From NCBI GenBank assembly GCA_009392285.1, contig VFGU01000012.1:228045-269253 (forward strand): a DNA stretch of 41,209 nt. Direction: 5' to 3'. Below are positions 1 through 8,533 of the stretch, piece by piece (within the stretch, counting starts at the first letter, position 1; each line of letters begins with the position of its first letter). The stretch is from SAR202 cluster bacterium (lineage in GTDB: Bacteria; Chloroflexota; Dehalococcoidia; Lucifugimonadales; Lucifugimonadaceae). Under the pieces are notes generated by a model, which saw only the letters and a program-made list of their open reading frames with translations, did not search any database and was not told the origin of the DNA. The position numbers were made by a program, and so were the translations under genes.

Positions 1-1049
1 TTAATTATTTCGTCGTTAGAAAATCCAGCATTTTCAGATGCTGATTCTCTTGTTTCAAGCCATGCAAAATTTGGTATAGAAGCTCCAAAATGTATTGAGG
101 CGGCTGTACATACAGGTCCTAATGGATTGTGAGGCATCATGTCTATATAATGACTTTCGCACCACCCAGCAACTTTTAAAGATTCAGTTATTCCTCCAAC
201 GTTACATATATCTACTCTGGCAAATTGAGTTAAATCATTTTCAATATAAGGTACAAATTGCCATTTTGAAGAAAATTCTTCTCCTATTGCAAATGGAATA
301 TTGGTCATTTTTCTTAGAGCCTCGTATGCGCTTGGTGTTTCATCTCTGATTGGCTCTTCTACAAAATCCAATGTTCCGCTAGGGAGTTTATTACAGAAAG
401 ATGCTGCTTCTGCAACTGAGAACCTGTGGTGTAAATCAACACCTAAAACTACTTCACTTCCTAATTCATCCCTTGCTTTTACTAACCACTCTGCAGTTTT
501 ATTTAGGGACTCTCTAGGCTCAAAAATTAATTCATCATTCTGCAACTGTCTTGATTTTGTATAAATTGATTCAAATTCTCCGGAACCTCCATCAGAAGAC
601 ATGCTTAATCTAAATGCTTGCCAGCCTGATTTAATCAACTTTTTTGCTTGATCTATCATTTCTTGGCCAGGAGGTGCAGACGTAGTAGCAAAAGTTGGAA
701 CAATATCTCTTTGCTTTCCTCCGATTAGTTCATAGACAGGAACTCCTAAGGCTTTACCTTTTATATCGTATAGGGCTAGGTCTATTGCCGAAATGGCTGC
801 CGTCAAGGTTCTGCCTCCCTCAAAGTATTGACTTCTATACAATCTTTGCCAAACTTTACCAATTTCAAATGGATCCATCCCAACTATAATATCTTTATAA
901 TGTTCTATTATTCCAGATACTCCAAGTTCTCTTGCCGATAGTCCTGATTCTCCCCAACCAAATACATCACTGTCCGTTTCTATTTTTACTAATAGTTGAT
1001 TTCTACTTCCAATCCAAATTGGATAAGGTATTACATTGGTTATTTTCAT
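1..1049 (-). CDS. Enolase-superfamily dehydratase, galactonate dehydratase-like (C-terminus cut by window edge)
   Basis: 349 codons are visible from an ATG preceded by AAGAGGA; the C-terminus lies left of the window. The protein has the two-domain plan of the mandelate racemase/muconate lactonizing family: an N-terminal capping domain (about 1-115) and a TIM barrel. Predicted Mg ligands are D205 (in VDLHH), E231 (in VEEP) and E257 (in AIGEE). H207 and H307 (in MPHNPLGP) are the catalytic histidines. The spacings D+2, +26, +26 and +50 match those I know for galactonate dehydratase (D183, H185, E209, E235, H285). A sugar-acid dehydratase is therefore likely, but the substrate cannot be read from sequence. 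It diverges from an Ldh2-type dehydrogenase across 129 bases, which suggests shared control of hydroxyacid or sugar-acid breakdown. Not called dgoD because related subgroups act on other acid sugars. Confidence 0.9.
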   Translation of the reverse strand, partial: MKITNVIPYPIWIGSRNQLLVKIETDSDVFGWGESGLSARELGVSGIIEHYKDIIVGMDPFEIGKVWQRLYRSQYFEGGRTLTAAISAIDLALYDIKGKALGVPVYELIGGKQRDIVPTFATTSAPPGQEMIDQAKKLIKSGWQAFRLSMSSDGGSGEFESIYTKSRQLQNDELIFEPRESLNKTAEWLVKARDELGSEVVLGVDLHHRFSVAEAASFCNKLPSGTLDFVEEPIRDETPSAYEALRKMTNIPFAIGEEFSSKWQFVPYIENDLTQFARVDICNVGGITESLKVAGWCESHYIDMMPHNPLGPVCTAASIHFGASIPNFAWLETRESASENAGFSNDEII

Positions 1050-1143
1050 AATGGATCCTCTTTCTGATTTTACCTTATTACCATAGACTAAAATTTAAAA
1101 GCCCTGATTAAATTATTATTGTGCATTTAAAAAATTATATTTG

Positions 1144-1156
1144 TGATGTAACATCA
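1144..1156. promoter_or_regulatory. Candidate operator, perfect inverted repeat TGATGT-A-ACATCA
   Basis: A 13-base perfect palindrome (6-base arms, 1-base centre) lies in the 129-base divergent spacer, 11 bases before the AGGAGG Shine-Dalgarno of the dehydrogenase gene. Its size and symmetry resemble GntR-type operators, but no regulator gene is in view. Seen: the palindrome. Inferred: binding of a repressor of one or both flanking genes. Confidence 0.4.
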
Positions 1157-1178
1157 AAAAAAATATTAGGAGGTTTAT

Positions 1179-2273
1179 TTGTTAGATTATTTTAAAGTTC
1201 CTGAAGAAGATGTCGTGATGGTAGATGTTAATGATTTAAGAAAAATAACTGAACAGATGTTCATTAAATGTGGAGTTCACCCTGAAGAGGCAAAGATTGG
1301 CACTGATGTTTTAATGCATGCTGACTTAAGAGGTATAGAAACCCATGGAGTATCTAATTTGCTGAGAGGTTACATTAAAAATTATAACTCTGGCCAAACT
1401 AATGCAAACCCAAATTGGAAAATTGTTAAAGAGTCTCCCACTACAGCAACAATTGATGGAGATAATGGCCTAGGATTAATGACAACTTACCATGCCATGA
1501 AAGTGGCAATAGAAAAAGCTAAAGAATATGGCACGGGGGCAGTTTCAATAAGGAATTCTGCCCATTGTGGTGCGGTAGGATATTTTGCAATGATGGCATT
1601 AGAGCATGATATGGTTGGCACATGTATGACTGCAGGTGGAAATACCATGGTTCCAACTTTTGGGGCTGAAGCAAAGTTAGGTACAAATCCTATTGCTATA
1701 GCGGTTCCAACAAAATCAAAACCTCCATTTGTATTTGATGCTGCAACAACAACAATTGCAGGAAATAAAATGGGACTTTTGGAGAGAATAGGAGCTGATA
1801 TGCAACCAGGTTGGGTGGCTCATGATGATGGAACTCCTGACATGGAAGGCGGAGGAGAATTTCAGTATGCGAATGGCCCTCAAAAAATGCAATTACCTTT
1901 AGGTTCTACAAGAGAACTAGGTTCGCATAAAGGTTATGGTCTAGGCGTATCTGTAGATATATTGTGTGGAATATTAAGCAATGGAATCGGATTTCCAACT
2001 CTTGAAGCTTCACGAAGAGCACATTATGTATCTGCATTTAGGGTTGATGGGTTTTCTGAGATTGATGAATTTAAGAGTTCCATGGATCAGATGTTGGATG
2101 GTCTAGAGAGAACAAAACCTGCCCCTGGTCATGACCGAGTTTTATATGCAGGATTAGAAGAATATGAAGAAGAAATAAAAAGGTCAAAGGATGGAATACC
2201 TCTTCATAAAGAGGTAGTTGAGTGGTACAAAGGGGGGTGCGAAGAAATGAATATAGAGTTTATTTTGTCTTAG
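1179..2273 (+). CDS. Malate/L-lactate dehydrogenase family (Ldh2/YlbC type) NAD(P)-dependent oxidoreductase
   Basis: 364 residues, the usual size for the Ldh2 family, which is unrelated in fold to classical malate dehydrogenase and reduces or oxidises 2-keto/2-hydroxy acids with NAD(P). Diagnostic motifs are ADLRGIETHG (48-57, R51 and H56), RNSAHCGAVGYF (125-136, H129) and the nucleotide-binding GTNPIAIAVP. The start is TTG at 1179: AGGAGG at 1168-1173 sits five bases upstream, while the first in-frame ATG is 13 codons inside and lacks such a site. Its TAG overlaps by four bases the stop of the convergent gene at 2270-2716. Substrate is not determinable; the neighbouring sugar-acid dehydratase suggests a keto- or hydroxyacid intermediate. 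Cytoplasmic. Confidence 0.92.
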   Translation: MLDYFKVPEEDVVMVDVNDLRKITEQMFIKCGVHPEEAKIGTDVLMHADLRGIETHGVSNLLRGYIKNYNSGQTNANPNWKIVKESPTTATIDGDNGLGLMTTYHAMKVAIEKAKEYGTGAVSIRNSAHCGAVGYFAMMALEHDMVGTCMTAGGNTMVPTFGAEAKLGTNPIAIAVPTKSKPPFVFDAATTTIAGNKMGLLERIGADMQPGWVAHDDGTPDMEGGGEFQYANGPQKMQLPLGSTRELGSHKGYGLGVSVDILCGILSNGIGFPTLEASRRAHYVSAFRVDGFSEIDEFKSSMDQMLDGLERTKPAPGHDRVLYAGLEEYEEEIKRSKDGIPLHKEVVEWYKGGCEEMNIEFILS

Positions 2274-2716
2274 AATTTTTTCCAGAAAGGCTCAATTTTT
2301 TTAACCTTTTCTAATATTGATGGATCCCACTTAGGCTCAATTTTTTTAACCTTTTCTTGATCCCAATTAATTTTTCTGACTACTCGCTCATCGCTATAAT
2401 AGACTGCAAAAATTGATTCTTTGAATTTATTAAAGTCATCTATCATATTTTCTTCATGCCACCTTATAATTTCTATTTTTTCTGTAAGGTCTATTGAAAA
2501 GAAGCTGCCTGAAATTCTTACATTAGGATGCAAATTAATTGATTCTAGAATGCTAATTATAGATTTTTTATGGTTATTTGAACTAAGGAAGTGTTTTTCT
2601 ATTTGTTTATATAACCCCATGTCCCCGGCAGCAGGTATTTCATCATTTTTAGGTATCATAATGTTCATTATGTCTTTTAATAACCTCTGATTTAATTCTG
2701 ATATTTTATTTTCCAT
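2270..2716 (-). CDS. Gluconate 2-dehydrogenase subunit 3-like small protein, partner of the GMC oxidoreductase
   Basis: 148 residues. The N-terminal part, with IPKNDEIPAAGDMG around residues 22-35, resembles the Gluconate_2-dh3 family, small subunits that accompany membrane-bound FAD-dependent alcohol/aldose dehydrogenases. The start codon lies inside the end of the GMC gene (11-base overlap), so the two are translationally coupled and probably form a complex. Those family members often carry a Tat signal and work in the periplasm with a cytochrome c subunit; here there is no signal peptide and no cytochrome gene nearby. The last 27 residues contain a tandem duplication of the segment KVKKIEP. 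Family assignment is by motif resemblance and is moderately certain. Confidence 0.65.
   Translation of the reverse strand: MENKISELNQRLLKDIMNIMIPKNDEIPAAGDMGLYKQIEKHFLSSNNHKKSIISILESINLHPNVRISGSFFSIDLTEKIEIIRWHEENMIDDFNKFKESIFAVYYSDERVVRKINWDQEKVKKIEPKWDPSILEKVKKIEPFWKKF
2288..2357. repeat. Two exact 25-base direct repeats, 45-base period, in the 3' end of the small subunit gene
   Basis: Positions 2288-2312 and 2333-2357 are identical over 25 bases and are 45 bases (15 codons) apart, so the duplication keeps frame and yields two KVKKIEP-W segments at the protein C-terminus. This looks like a recent in-frame tandem duplication. Confidence 0.9.
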
Positions 2717-4271
2717 TTTTTGATAAGTTATCCGCTATCATTAAGGCTATTGCTTGTATTGTTGGAGTAGGATTTACTGATGCAGAGGTTACAAATAAAC
2801 TACCATCAACAATGTATACATTTTCTAAATCATGCATTTTGCCTGATTTATTTACTACTGATTCTTCTGGATTATTGCCCATCTTTGCTGTACCCATCAA
2901 ATGCCATCCAGCTTGCCTCATTAAAGGTGTGTTAAAAGTAAATTTTGCTCCTGCCTCTTTTAATACTTCGTCTGTTTTTTCTATAGCAAAGTCTAATATT
3001 TTTCTAGAATTTTCGCTTAATTCGTAATTTATTTTTACGCCTGGAAGACCATCCGAATCTTTTGATCTATTATCCAAACTAATATAATTTTTTTCTTCCG
3101 GGAGATCTTCGGCAATTATAGAAAATCCTAAAATATTTCCAAAAGACTCAGAGAACTGTTCATGATGATTTTCTCCCCAGTCTAATTCCAATGCAGTCAT
3201 TGCGGGGCCATGATTTCTGACCATTTGGAGAGAGAACCCTCTAACAAATCCTCTATTCTTGTCAGTCTCATAAAATTGTTGTGACATTAGAATATTAGCG
3301 GTAGGTCCATTAAAAAATTTATTCTCTCCTTCAAAACGTCCTCTAATAAATGAATATGGATGGAACATGAGATTTTTCCCTACTAGCCCACTGCTATTTC
3401 CTAATCCATTTTGATGATTTCTAGAAGAAGACATTAGCAATAGTCTGGCAGTACCTATCGCATTGCATGCTATAACAACATTGTTTGCATTTATTGAAAT
3501 TTCTTTACCATTTTTAATATATTCCACACCGGTTGCTCTTTGTTCGTTATTTGTGATGATTTTTTTTACTCTTGCGCCTGATATAATCGTTGCTCCATAT
3601 TTTTTTGCTTCAGGCCAATATTTATTATCTGTACTTGAAACTGAAGTTCTGTCCATAAGGGCGTGAGAACCTATAAATTCCCATTTGTTTTTAAAGTAAT
3701 TCGAATCTACGTAGTTGTCTGAAGGCCACCAATGCCAATTTAACTTATCAAAAGCTTTTGCCATTATTTCGCCGTCATCCCCTAATGGGACAGGAGGAAG
3801 AGGCCTTGTTGTTCTTGGCGGGTTTGCAGGGTCTCCTGATATTCCTGAGCAACCCATCATGATGTCATTTTCATCATAGTATTTTTCTAGATCAAAATAA
3901 TTTATTGGCCAGTCGTCTGCTACACCATCAAGAGTTTTGACTTTAAAGTCGGATGGATGGAATCTAGGTGTATGGGCTGTCCAGTGGATAGTGCTTCCAC
4001 CAACCGAGTTATACATCAATGGATGTATTGGGCTATTTTGGTTATTTATGGGGTAATCAAATTTATTTTCTCGAAAATTTGGGTTCCAGTTCCACTTTGT
4101 AAACCCATCAATTTCTAATGTATTTTTATTTTTAGGATACGAATCATAATCAATAAATTCTCCTTGCTCTAAACATACAACTTTGGCTCCATTTTTTGAC
4201 AATTTCCATGAGAAGGCTGCACCTGATGCACCTGACCCAATTACTAAATAATCTATTTCATCTTTTTTCAT
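2706..4271 (-). CDS. GMC-family FAD-dependent oxidoreductase
   Basis: 521 residues. The N-terminus (YLVIGSGASGAAFSWKLSK, residues 8-26) is a Rossmann dinucleotide-binding motif for FAD, and the C-terminus has the GMC signature with GWHLMGTAKMG followed by VDGSLFVTSASVNPTPT, where the His and Asn are the usual catalytic pair. The family oxidises alcohols, sugars or sugar acids. The closest subgroup by layout is the large subunit of gluconate/2-keto-gluconate/fructose dehydrogenases, supported by the overlapping downstream Gluconate_2-dh3-like gene. No signal peptide is visible, so the enzyme either stays in the cytoplasm or is exported by a partner. Electron acceptor unknown. It diverges from the small membrane-protein gene with only 59 bases between start codons. 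Confidence 0.9.
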   Translation of the reverse strand: MKKDEIDYLVIGSGASGAAFSWKLSKNGAKVVCLEQGEFIDYDSYPKNKNTLEIDGFTKWNWNPNFRENKFDYPINNQNSPIHPLMYNSVGGSTIHWTAHTPRFHPSDFKVKTLDGVADDWPINYFDLEKYYDENDIMMGCSGISGDPANPPRTTRPLPPVPLGDDGEIMAKAFDKLNWHWWPSDNYVDSNYFKNKWEFIGSHALMDRTSVSSTDNKYWPEAKKYGATIISGARVKKIITNNEQRATGVEYIKNGKEISINANNVVIACNAIGTARLLLMSSSRNHQNGLGNSSGLVGKNLMFHPYSFIRGRFEGENKFFNGPTANILMSQQFYETDKNRGFVRGFSLQMVRNHGPAMTALELDWGENHHEQFSESFGNILGFSIIAEDLPEEKNYISLDNRSKDSDGLPGVKINYELSENSRKILDFAIEKTDEVLKEAGAKFTFNTPLMRQAGWHLMGTAKMGNNPEESVVNKSGKMHDLENVYIVDGSLFVTSASVNPTPTIQAIALMIADNLSKNGK

Positions 4272-4330
4272 AAGTTTAAATTGGTCACTTTTTCATAAAT
4301 TAACTTAAATGATAGAATCTGGAAAGCGAT

Positions 4331-4663
4331 ATGTTAATTTCAGTTTTAGTTTCATTCATAATTATAGTAGTTTCAGCTGCTATTCCTATAGTTCACTTTT
4401 TCGCATTCCCGATAAGCCCATTTATATCCGGATTTATTGGAGCATCAATTGGAGATTTACAGGATGAGAGGATAGTATACTTTGGACTTTTATGTTCTGT
4501 AGTACTATTTTTGCCTCTTTTTTTATTAATGGAATTTACAGGCGTACTTGGTGAATTAAGATGGTATTATTCATTGATAATTTCTTTTCTACTAAGTGGT
4601 TATGTATGGTTTGGCACCACGATTGGCGCCCTATTAAAATTTTGGAGTTCTAAAAAAAATTAG
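4331..4663 (+). CDS. Small four-helix membrane protein, function unknown
   Basis: 110 residues with four predicted membrane segments (about 2-22, 25-41, 49-68 and 79-103) and a basic C-terminal tail (KFWSSKKN). GGAAAG ten bases upstream supports the ATG at 4331. The segment FAFPISPFISGFIGASIGD is glycine-rich and resembles the short glycine-containing helices of small DUF-type membrane proteins, but I do not recognise a family. Three bases separate its stop from that of the convergent FAD/Fe-S dehydrogenase. It is a real gene by its hydrophobic pattern, its ribosome-binding site and its snug fit between neighbours. Confidence 0.75.
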   Translation: MLISVLVSFIIIVVSAAIPIVHFFAFPISPFISGFIGASIGDLQDERIVYFGLLCSVVLFLPLFLLMEFTGVLGELRWYYSLIISFLLSGYVWFGTTIGALLKFWSSKKN

Positions 4664-4666
4664 TTA

Positions 4667-7570
4667 TTAATCAATAATATTATCTGCAATTATTTCTAAT
4701 ACATGTTTTGGTTTGTGAGTAGAGAAATCTTCTATTTGGTGCCTACAAGAAACTCCCGTAATTGCGACTTGAGTATTTTTTTCAATATCATTTAGATAGG
4801 GGATTAGTCTATCATTAGCTATTTTTTTTGAGATATCGTAATGCTCTTTCTCATAGCCAAATGCACCAGCCATTCCACAACATCCTGATGGAATTTTTTC
4901 TACTTTTGAATTAGGTATGAGTTTTAAGGAATCTATAGATACATTTTCTCCCATAATAGTTTTTTCGTGGCAATGTATTTGAACCGCATATGATTTTTTT
5001 TCTAGGTTGCTTTTAAATTTAATTTTATTCGAATTAATAGGGTCAGCAATTATCTCCTGCAATAAATATGTATTATTAGAAATTAGATCCACCCTTTTAT
5101 CTTGTGGGAACATATCTGGGTATTCATCCTTTAAAGCTGATATGCAACTAGGCTCAACTCCCACTACAATTGCCCCTTCTTTTACTTGCTCATATAGTTT
5201 ATCTATATTGTATTTAGCATTGTTTTTCGCAGACTCTAGTAACCCCTTCGATATTAATGGCCTGCCACAACACTTTTTATCAATCAAAGTAACATTATAA
5301 TTTAAAGATTTTAGTATTTTTATAGCAGATAATCCTACTTCAGGATGATTATAATTGGTAAATGTATCATGAAAGAATACAGCCGTTTTGTTATTACTAT
5401 TTGAATCTGATTTATATAATTTCTCAAATGAATGAGAGGCTATCTTTGGAATATTTCTTCTTTTATCGATCTTTAACACATAATCTGAAATAAGTTTAAA
5501 AATAAATAATTTTCTAGTTAAGTTAAAAATACTTGGAAAGATTGATCCTATTTTATTAAGAATTGCTATATTGCCGGTTAATCTTGACCTAATAGGAATA
5601 TTATTTTTTTTATAATATTGATGTAAAAATTCATATTTGATCTTGGCCATATCTACTCCAGACGGACACTCTGACCTACAAGTTTTACACTCTAAGCATA
5701 AATCCAAAACATTAAATAATTTTTTAGAATTTAATTCTTTTATCGGGAGTTTACCTGATAATGCAGCTCTTAATGCATTTGCTCTTCCACGCGTTGAATC
5801 TACTTCATCTCTAGTTGCCATAAATGAAGGGCACATATACCCAGAGTTAATTTTTTTACAAGCAGCTTGACCGTTGCACATTTCGACAGCTTGAGCAAAC
5901 CCTCCCTCTTTTTCAAAAGAAAGTAAAGTATCTATCGTTTCAGTTTTATAATTTTTTCCGAACCTAAGATTAGAATCCATAGGAGGTGTTTCTATTATTT
6001 TTCCAGGATTCAATATATTTTTAGGATCAAATGCCTTTTTTAAATCTTTAAAAGCAGAATATACTTTTTCCCCATACATTTTCTTTGTCCATGCACCTCT
6101 TACAATCCCATCTCCATGTTCCCCACTAAATGCACCTCCAAATTCAAATACTAAATCAGAAATATCACTCGATATTTTTACCATCTTTTTGATATCAGTC
6201 TCTGACTTAAGGTTAATTAGTGGCCTTATATGAAGACATCCCACAGAAGCATGACCATAATATCCTGCTGTAGTTCCATTGCTTTTTACAATTTCATCAA
6301 ATCTTTTAACATATTCAGGTAATTTCTCAGGAGACACAGCAGTATCTTCAACAAAAGGAATTGCTTTGGCTTCTCCAGGTTTTTTCATAACTAAACCTAA
6401 ACCAGCCTTTCTCATATTCCATACTTTAGTTTGCTGGCTTGAGTCCATCACAATTGTGCTCGATATAGCTAATTTTGAATTTTGAATTTTTGAATTAAGT
6501 TTTTCTATTTTATCTTTTACTTCAAGTTCATTTTCACCATAAAATTCTGCAACTATTATATCTGTGGGGTTGCCTTTTAAGTAGTCAATTCCAGAAGCAA
6601 ATTCAGGAGATTTTTTTGCTTCATTGATAATAATTTCACCTATATGCTCTACCGCTGAGGGGCCAAATTCAAGAGCATGTATTGAAGCCTCCATTGATTT
6701 AATAATATCCGAAAATTCTATTACTAAAAGCCCTTTATTATTTGGGAGGTCTACTAAATTTAATTCTGCCTCTGTAATTGTGGCTAAAGTACCTTCAGAG
6801 CCGACTATTAACTTGGTTAAATCAACATACCCGCCTTTATTAATCTCGTCCAAATTATACCCACCGACCCTTCTTTGTATTTTTGGAAATTTCTTTTCTA
6901 ATTCATCTGTATATTCCTTAAATAGATTTAAAGAATTACTATAAATATTTGACTCCAAAGAACCCTTGTTTAGAAGACTTTCAAAACTATTAAATGATAA
7001 TTTTTCAAACTTATGATTATTGCCGTTTGAAAGGATAGTTTCTAGGCTATTAACATGATCAATTGTTTTTCCATATATTACAGAGTGCGCTCCACAAGAA
7101 TTATTTCCTATTACTCCACCTACAGTTGCTCTGTTTGTGGTGCTTGGATCGGGTGTAAACAGTAAATTCATAGGTTTTAGATAGTTATTTAATGTATCTA
7201 TAGTGATGCCAGGCTGTGTTATTATTTTTTTATTATTTTTATCAAAATCAATAACTGAATTTAAATATTTTGAAAAATCAATTACTATAGCTCTGTTCAC
7301 AGTTTGCCCAGACAGGCTTGACCCTCCTCCTCTTGGCAATATAGCAATATTATTTTCATCTGCGATTTGGACTATAGTTTTTACGTCATTAGTATTTTTT
7401 GGTATCGCTACACAAAGTGGAATTATTCTATATATGGAGGCATCTGTTGAATATATTTCCCTAGTAATTTCATCAAATTTAACTTCTCCGCTAATTTCTC
7501 TTTGAAGTGTCTTTTTAATAGAATCTTCTATTTCATCTACAGAGTAGTTATTTGATATTTTTTGAACCAT
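4667..7570 (-). CDS. FAD-linked oxidase / 4Fe-4S fusion, YdiJ-like D-2-hydroxyacid dehydrogenase
   Basis: 967 residues joining a GlcD-type FAD domain to a GlpC-type iron-sulfur domain. The FAD-binding PCMH fold shows PRGGGSSLSGQ at 79-89 and GNNSCGAHSVIYGKT at about 154-168; the FAD-oxidase C-terminal domain follows. A cysteine cluster CNGQAAC...MCPSF (about 563-582) and CLECKTCRSECPSG (about 622-636) bind Fe-S, and two CCG motifs (CCGRPLI near 767, CCGMAGAFGYE near 895) form the cysteine-rich domain. Length and order match E. coli YdiJ, reported to be a D-2-hydroxyglutarate dehydrogenase; D-lactate is an alternative substrate. Its start overlaps the end of the terC-like gene by 23 bases, so it is the last gene of the greA-terC operon. 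Probably membrane-associated, passing electrons to quinone or another carrier. Confidence 0.9.
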   Translation of the reverse strand: MVQKISNNYSVDEIEDSIKKTLQREISGEVKFDEITREIYSTDASIYRIIPLCVAIPKNTNDVKTIVQIADENNIAILPRGGGSSLSGQTVNRAIVIDFSKYLNSVIDFDKNNKKIITQPGITIDTLNNYLKPMNLLFTPDPSTTNRATVGGVIGNNSCGAHSVIYGKTIDHVNSLETILSNGNNHKFEKLSFNSFESLLNKGSLESNIYSNSLNLFKEYTDELEKKFPKIQRRVGGYNLDEINKGGYVDLTKLIVGSEGTLATITEAELNLVDLPNNKGLLVIEFSDIIKSMEASIHALEFGPSAVEHIGEIIINEAKKSPEFASGIDYLKGNPTDIIVAEFYGENELEVKDKIEKLNSKIQNSKLAISSTIVMDSSQQTKVWNMRKAGLGLVMKKPGEAKAIPFVEDTAVSPEKLPEYVKRFDEIVKSNGTTAGYYGHASVGCLHIRPLINLKSETDIKKMVKISSDISDLVFEFGGAFSGEHGDGIVRGAWTKKMYGEKVYSAFKDLKKAFDPKNILNPGKIIETPPMDSNLRFGKNYKTETIDTLLSFEKEGGFAQAVEMCNGQAACKKINSGYMCPSFMATRDEVDSTRGRANALRAALSGKLPIKELNSKKLFNVLDLCLECKTCRSECPSGVDMAKIKYEFLHQYYKKNNIPIRSRLTGNIAILNKIGSIFPSIFNLTRKLFIFKLISDYVLKIDKRRNIPKIASHSFEKLYKSDSNSNNKTAVFFHDTFTNYNHPEVGLSAIKILKSLNYNVTLIDKKCCGRPLISKGLLESAKNNAKYNIDKLYEQVKEGAIVVGVEPSCISALKDEYPDMFPQDKRVDLISNNTYLLQEIIADPINSNKIKFKSNLEKKSYAVQIHCHEKTIMGENVSIDSLKLIPNSKVEKIPSGCCGMAGAFGYEKEHYDISKKIANDRLIPYLNDIEKNTQVAITGVSCRHQIEDFSTHKPKHVLEIIADNIID

Positions 7571-8531
7571 CTTTTTCCTTAATTATATTAGAAAGTAAAA
7601 TACTAGCTGTAATAATACCTACTATAGTACCTAAGGAGATATACGTATTTATATGAAAATGGGTAATATATTCACTATTAATTAATGGACCTATTTTTTC
7701 GCCAAGATATTCCATTGACATTTTAAAGCCAATAAAAACTAATATTAAAGATAATCCGTACTTCAGAAATCTAAACTGATTCTGTATTTCTTGGATAAGG
7801 AAATATAATGGCCTCATACCAATAACTGCCATCATATTGGAAGTCCACACTATAAATACATCTTGAGTTATTCCAAAAATTGTTGGAATTGAATCAATTG
7901 CAAACACAATATCTGTGCTTGCAAGCACTATAACAACTAGAAACATTGGTGTGAATTTTTTAACACCATTAATGTTTGTTCTAAATCTTGATCCATCAAA
8001 TTCACTACTGACATTAACAAATTTATTTGCAATTCTATAAATTAAATTATTTTCAGGATTGGAGTCACTTTCTTTAACTAGAGAAATTTTTATTCCAGTA
8101 TAAATTAAGAAAATTCCCATAATCAACAATACCCATCCAAAATTTGAAAGAATAATAGATCCAAGAGCAATGAATATTGCCCTAGTTATTAAAGCTCCCA
8201 TTATTCCATAAGTTAAAGCTAGTGATTGTAATTTTGCTGGGATTTGGAAAAATTCAAAAATAATTATGAATACAAATAAATTATCGAAACATAAGGCTTT
8301 TTCTGCAATGTATCCAGCTAAAAAGGAAACCCCTCTTTCATTATTAGTCATTAATGACCCATCTTCTACAAAAAACCAGAGCGCCACAATCATTGATATA
8401 GATACCCAGCATAAACTCCAAATCAATGCTGATTTAAATTTATAAATTTTCCCTTTAGATATGTATAAGTCAAAAATAAGAAGTATTATTACAAATACAT
8501 TAAAGACTATCCAAGGGTAATAATCAGTCAT
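7548..8531 (-). CDS. TerC/Alx-family integral membrane protein, probable metal (Mn) transporter
   Basis: 327 residues with eight or nine membrane segments (among them about 6-24, 37-54, 84-96, 105-125, 130-150, 195-215, 255-272 and 294-312). The family signatures are present: CFDNLFVFIIIFEFF and STDIVFAIDSIPTIFGITQD followed by FIVWTSNMMAVIGMRPLYF, which carry the conserved membrane-buried acidic residues. Alx and related TerC proteins export Mn2+ or help load metal onto exported proteins. It begins two bases after the greA stop and overlaps the following dehydrogenase gene, so all three are co-transcribed. Metal specificity is inference from the family. Confidence 0.9.
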   Translation of the reverse strand: MTDYYPWIVFNVFVIILLIFDLYISKGKIYKFKSALIWSLCWVSISMIVALWFFVEDGSLMTNNERGVSFLAGYIAEKALCFDNLFVFIIIFEFFQIPAKLQSLALTYGIMGALITRAIFIALGSIILSNFGWVLLIMGIFLIYTGIKISLVKESDSNPENNLIYRIANKFVNVSSEFDGSRFRTNINGVKKFTPMFLVVIVLASTDIVFAIDSIPTIFGITQDVFIVWTSNMMAVIGMRPLYFLIQEIQNQFRFLKYGLSLILVFIGFKMSMEYLGEKIGPLINSEYITHFHINTYISLGTIVGIITASILLSNIIKEKDGSKNIK

Positions 8532-8533
8532 TA

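Noticed and set aside
2274-2312. Intrinsic terminator after the Ldh2-type gene
   Set aside because: T-runs are present but no stable GC stem precedes them, and the region codes for the convergent protein.
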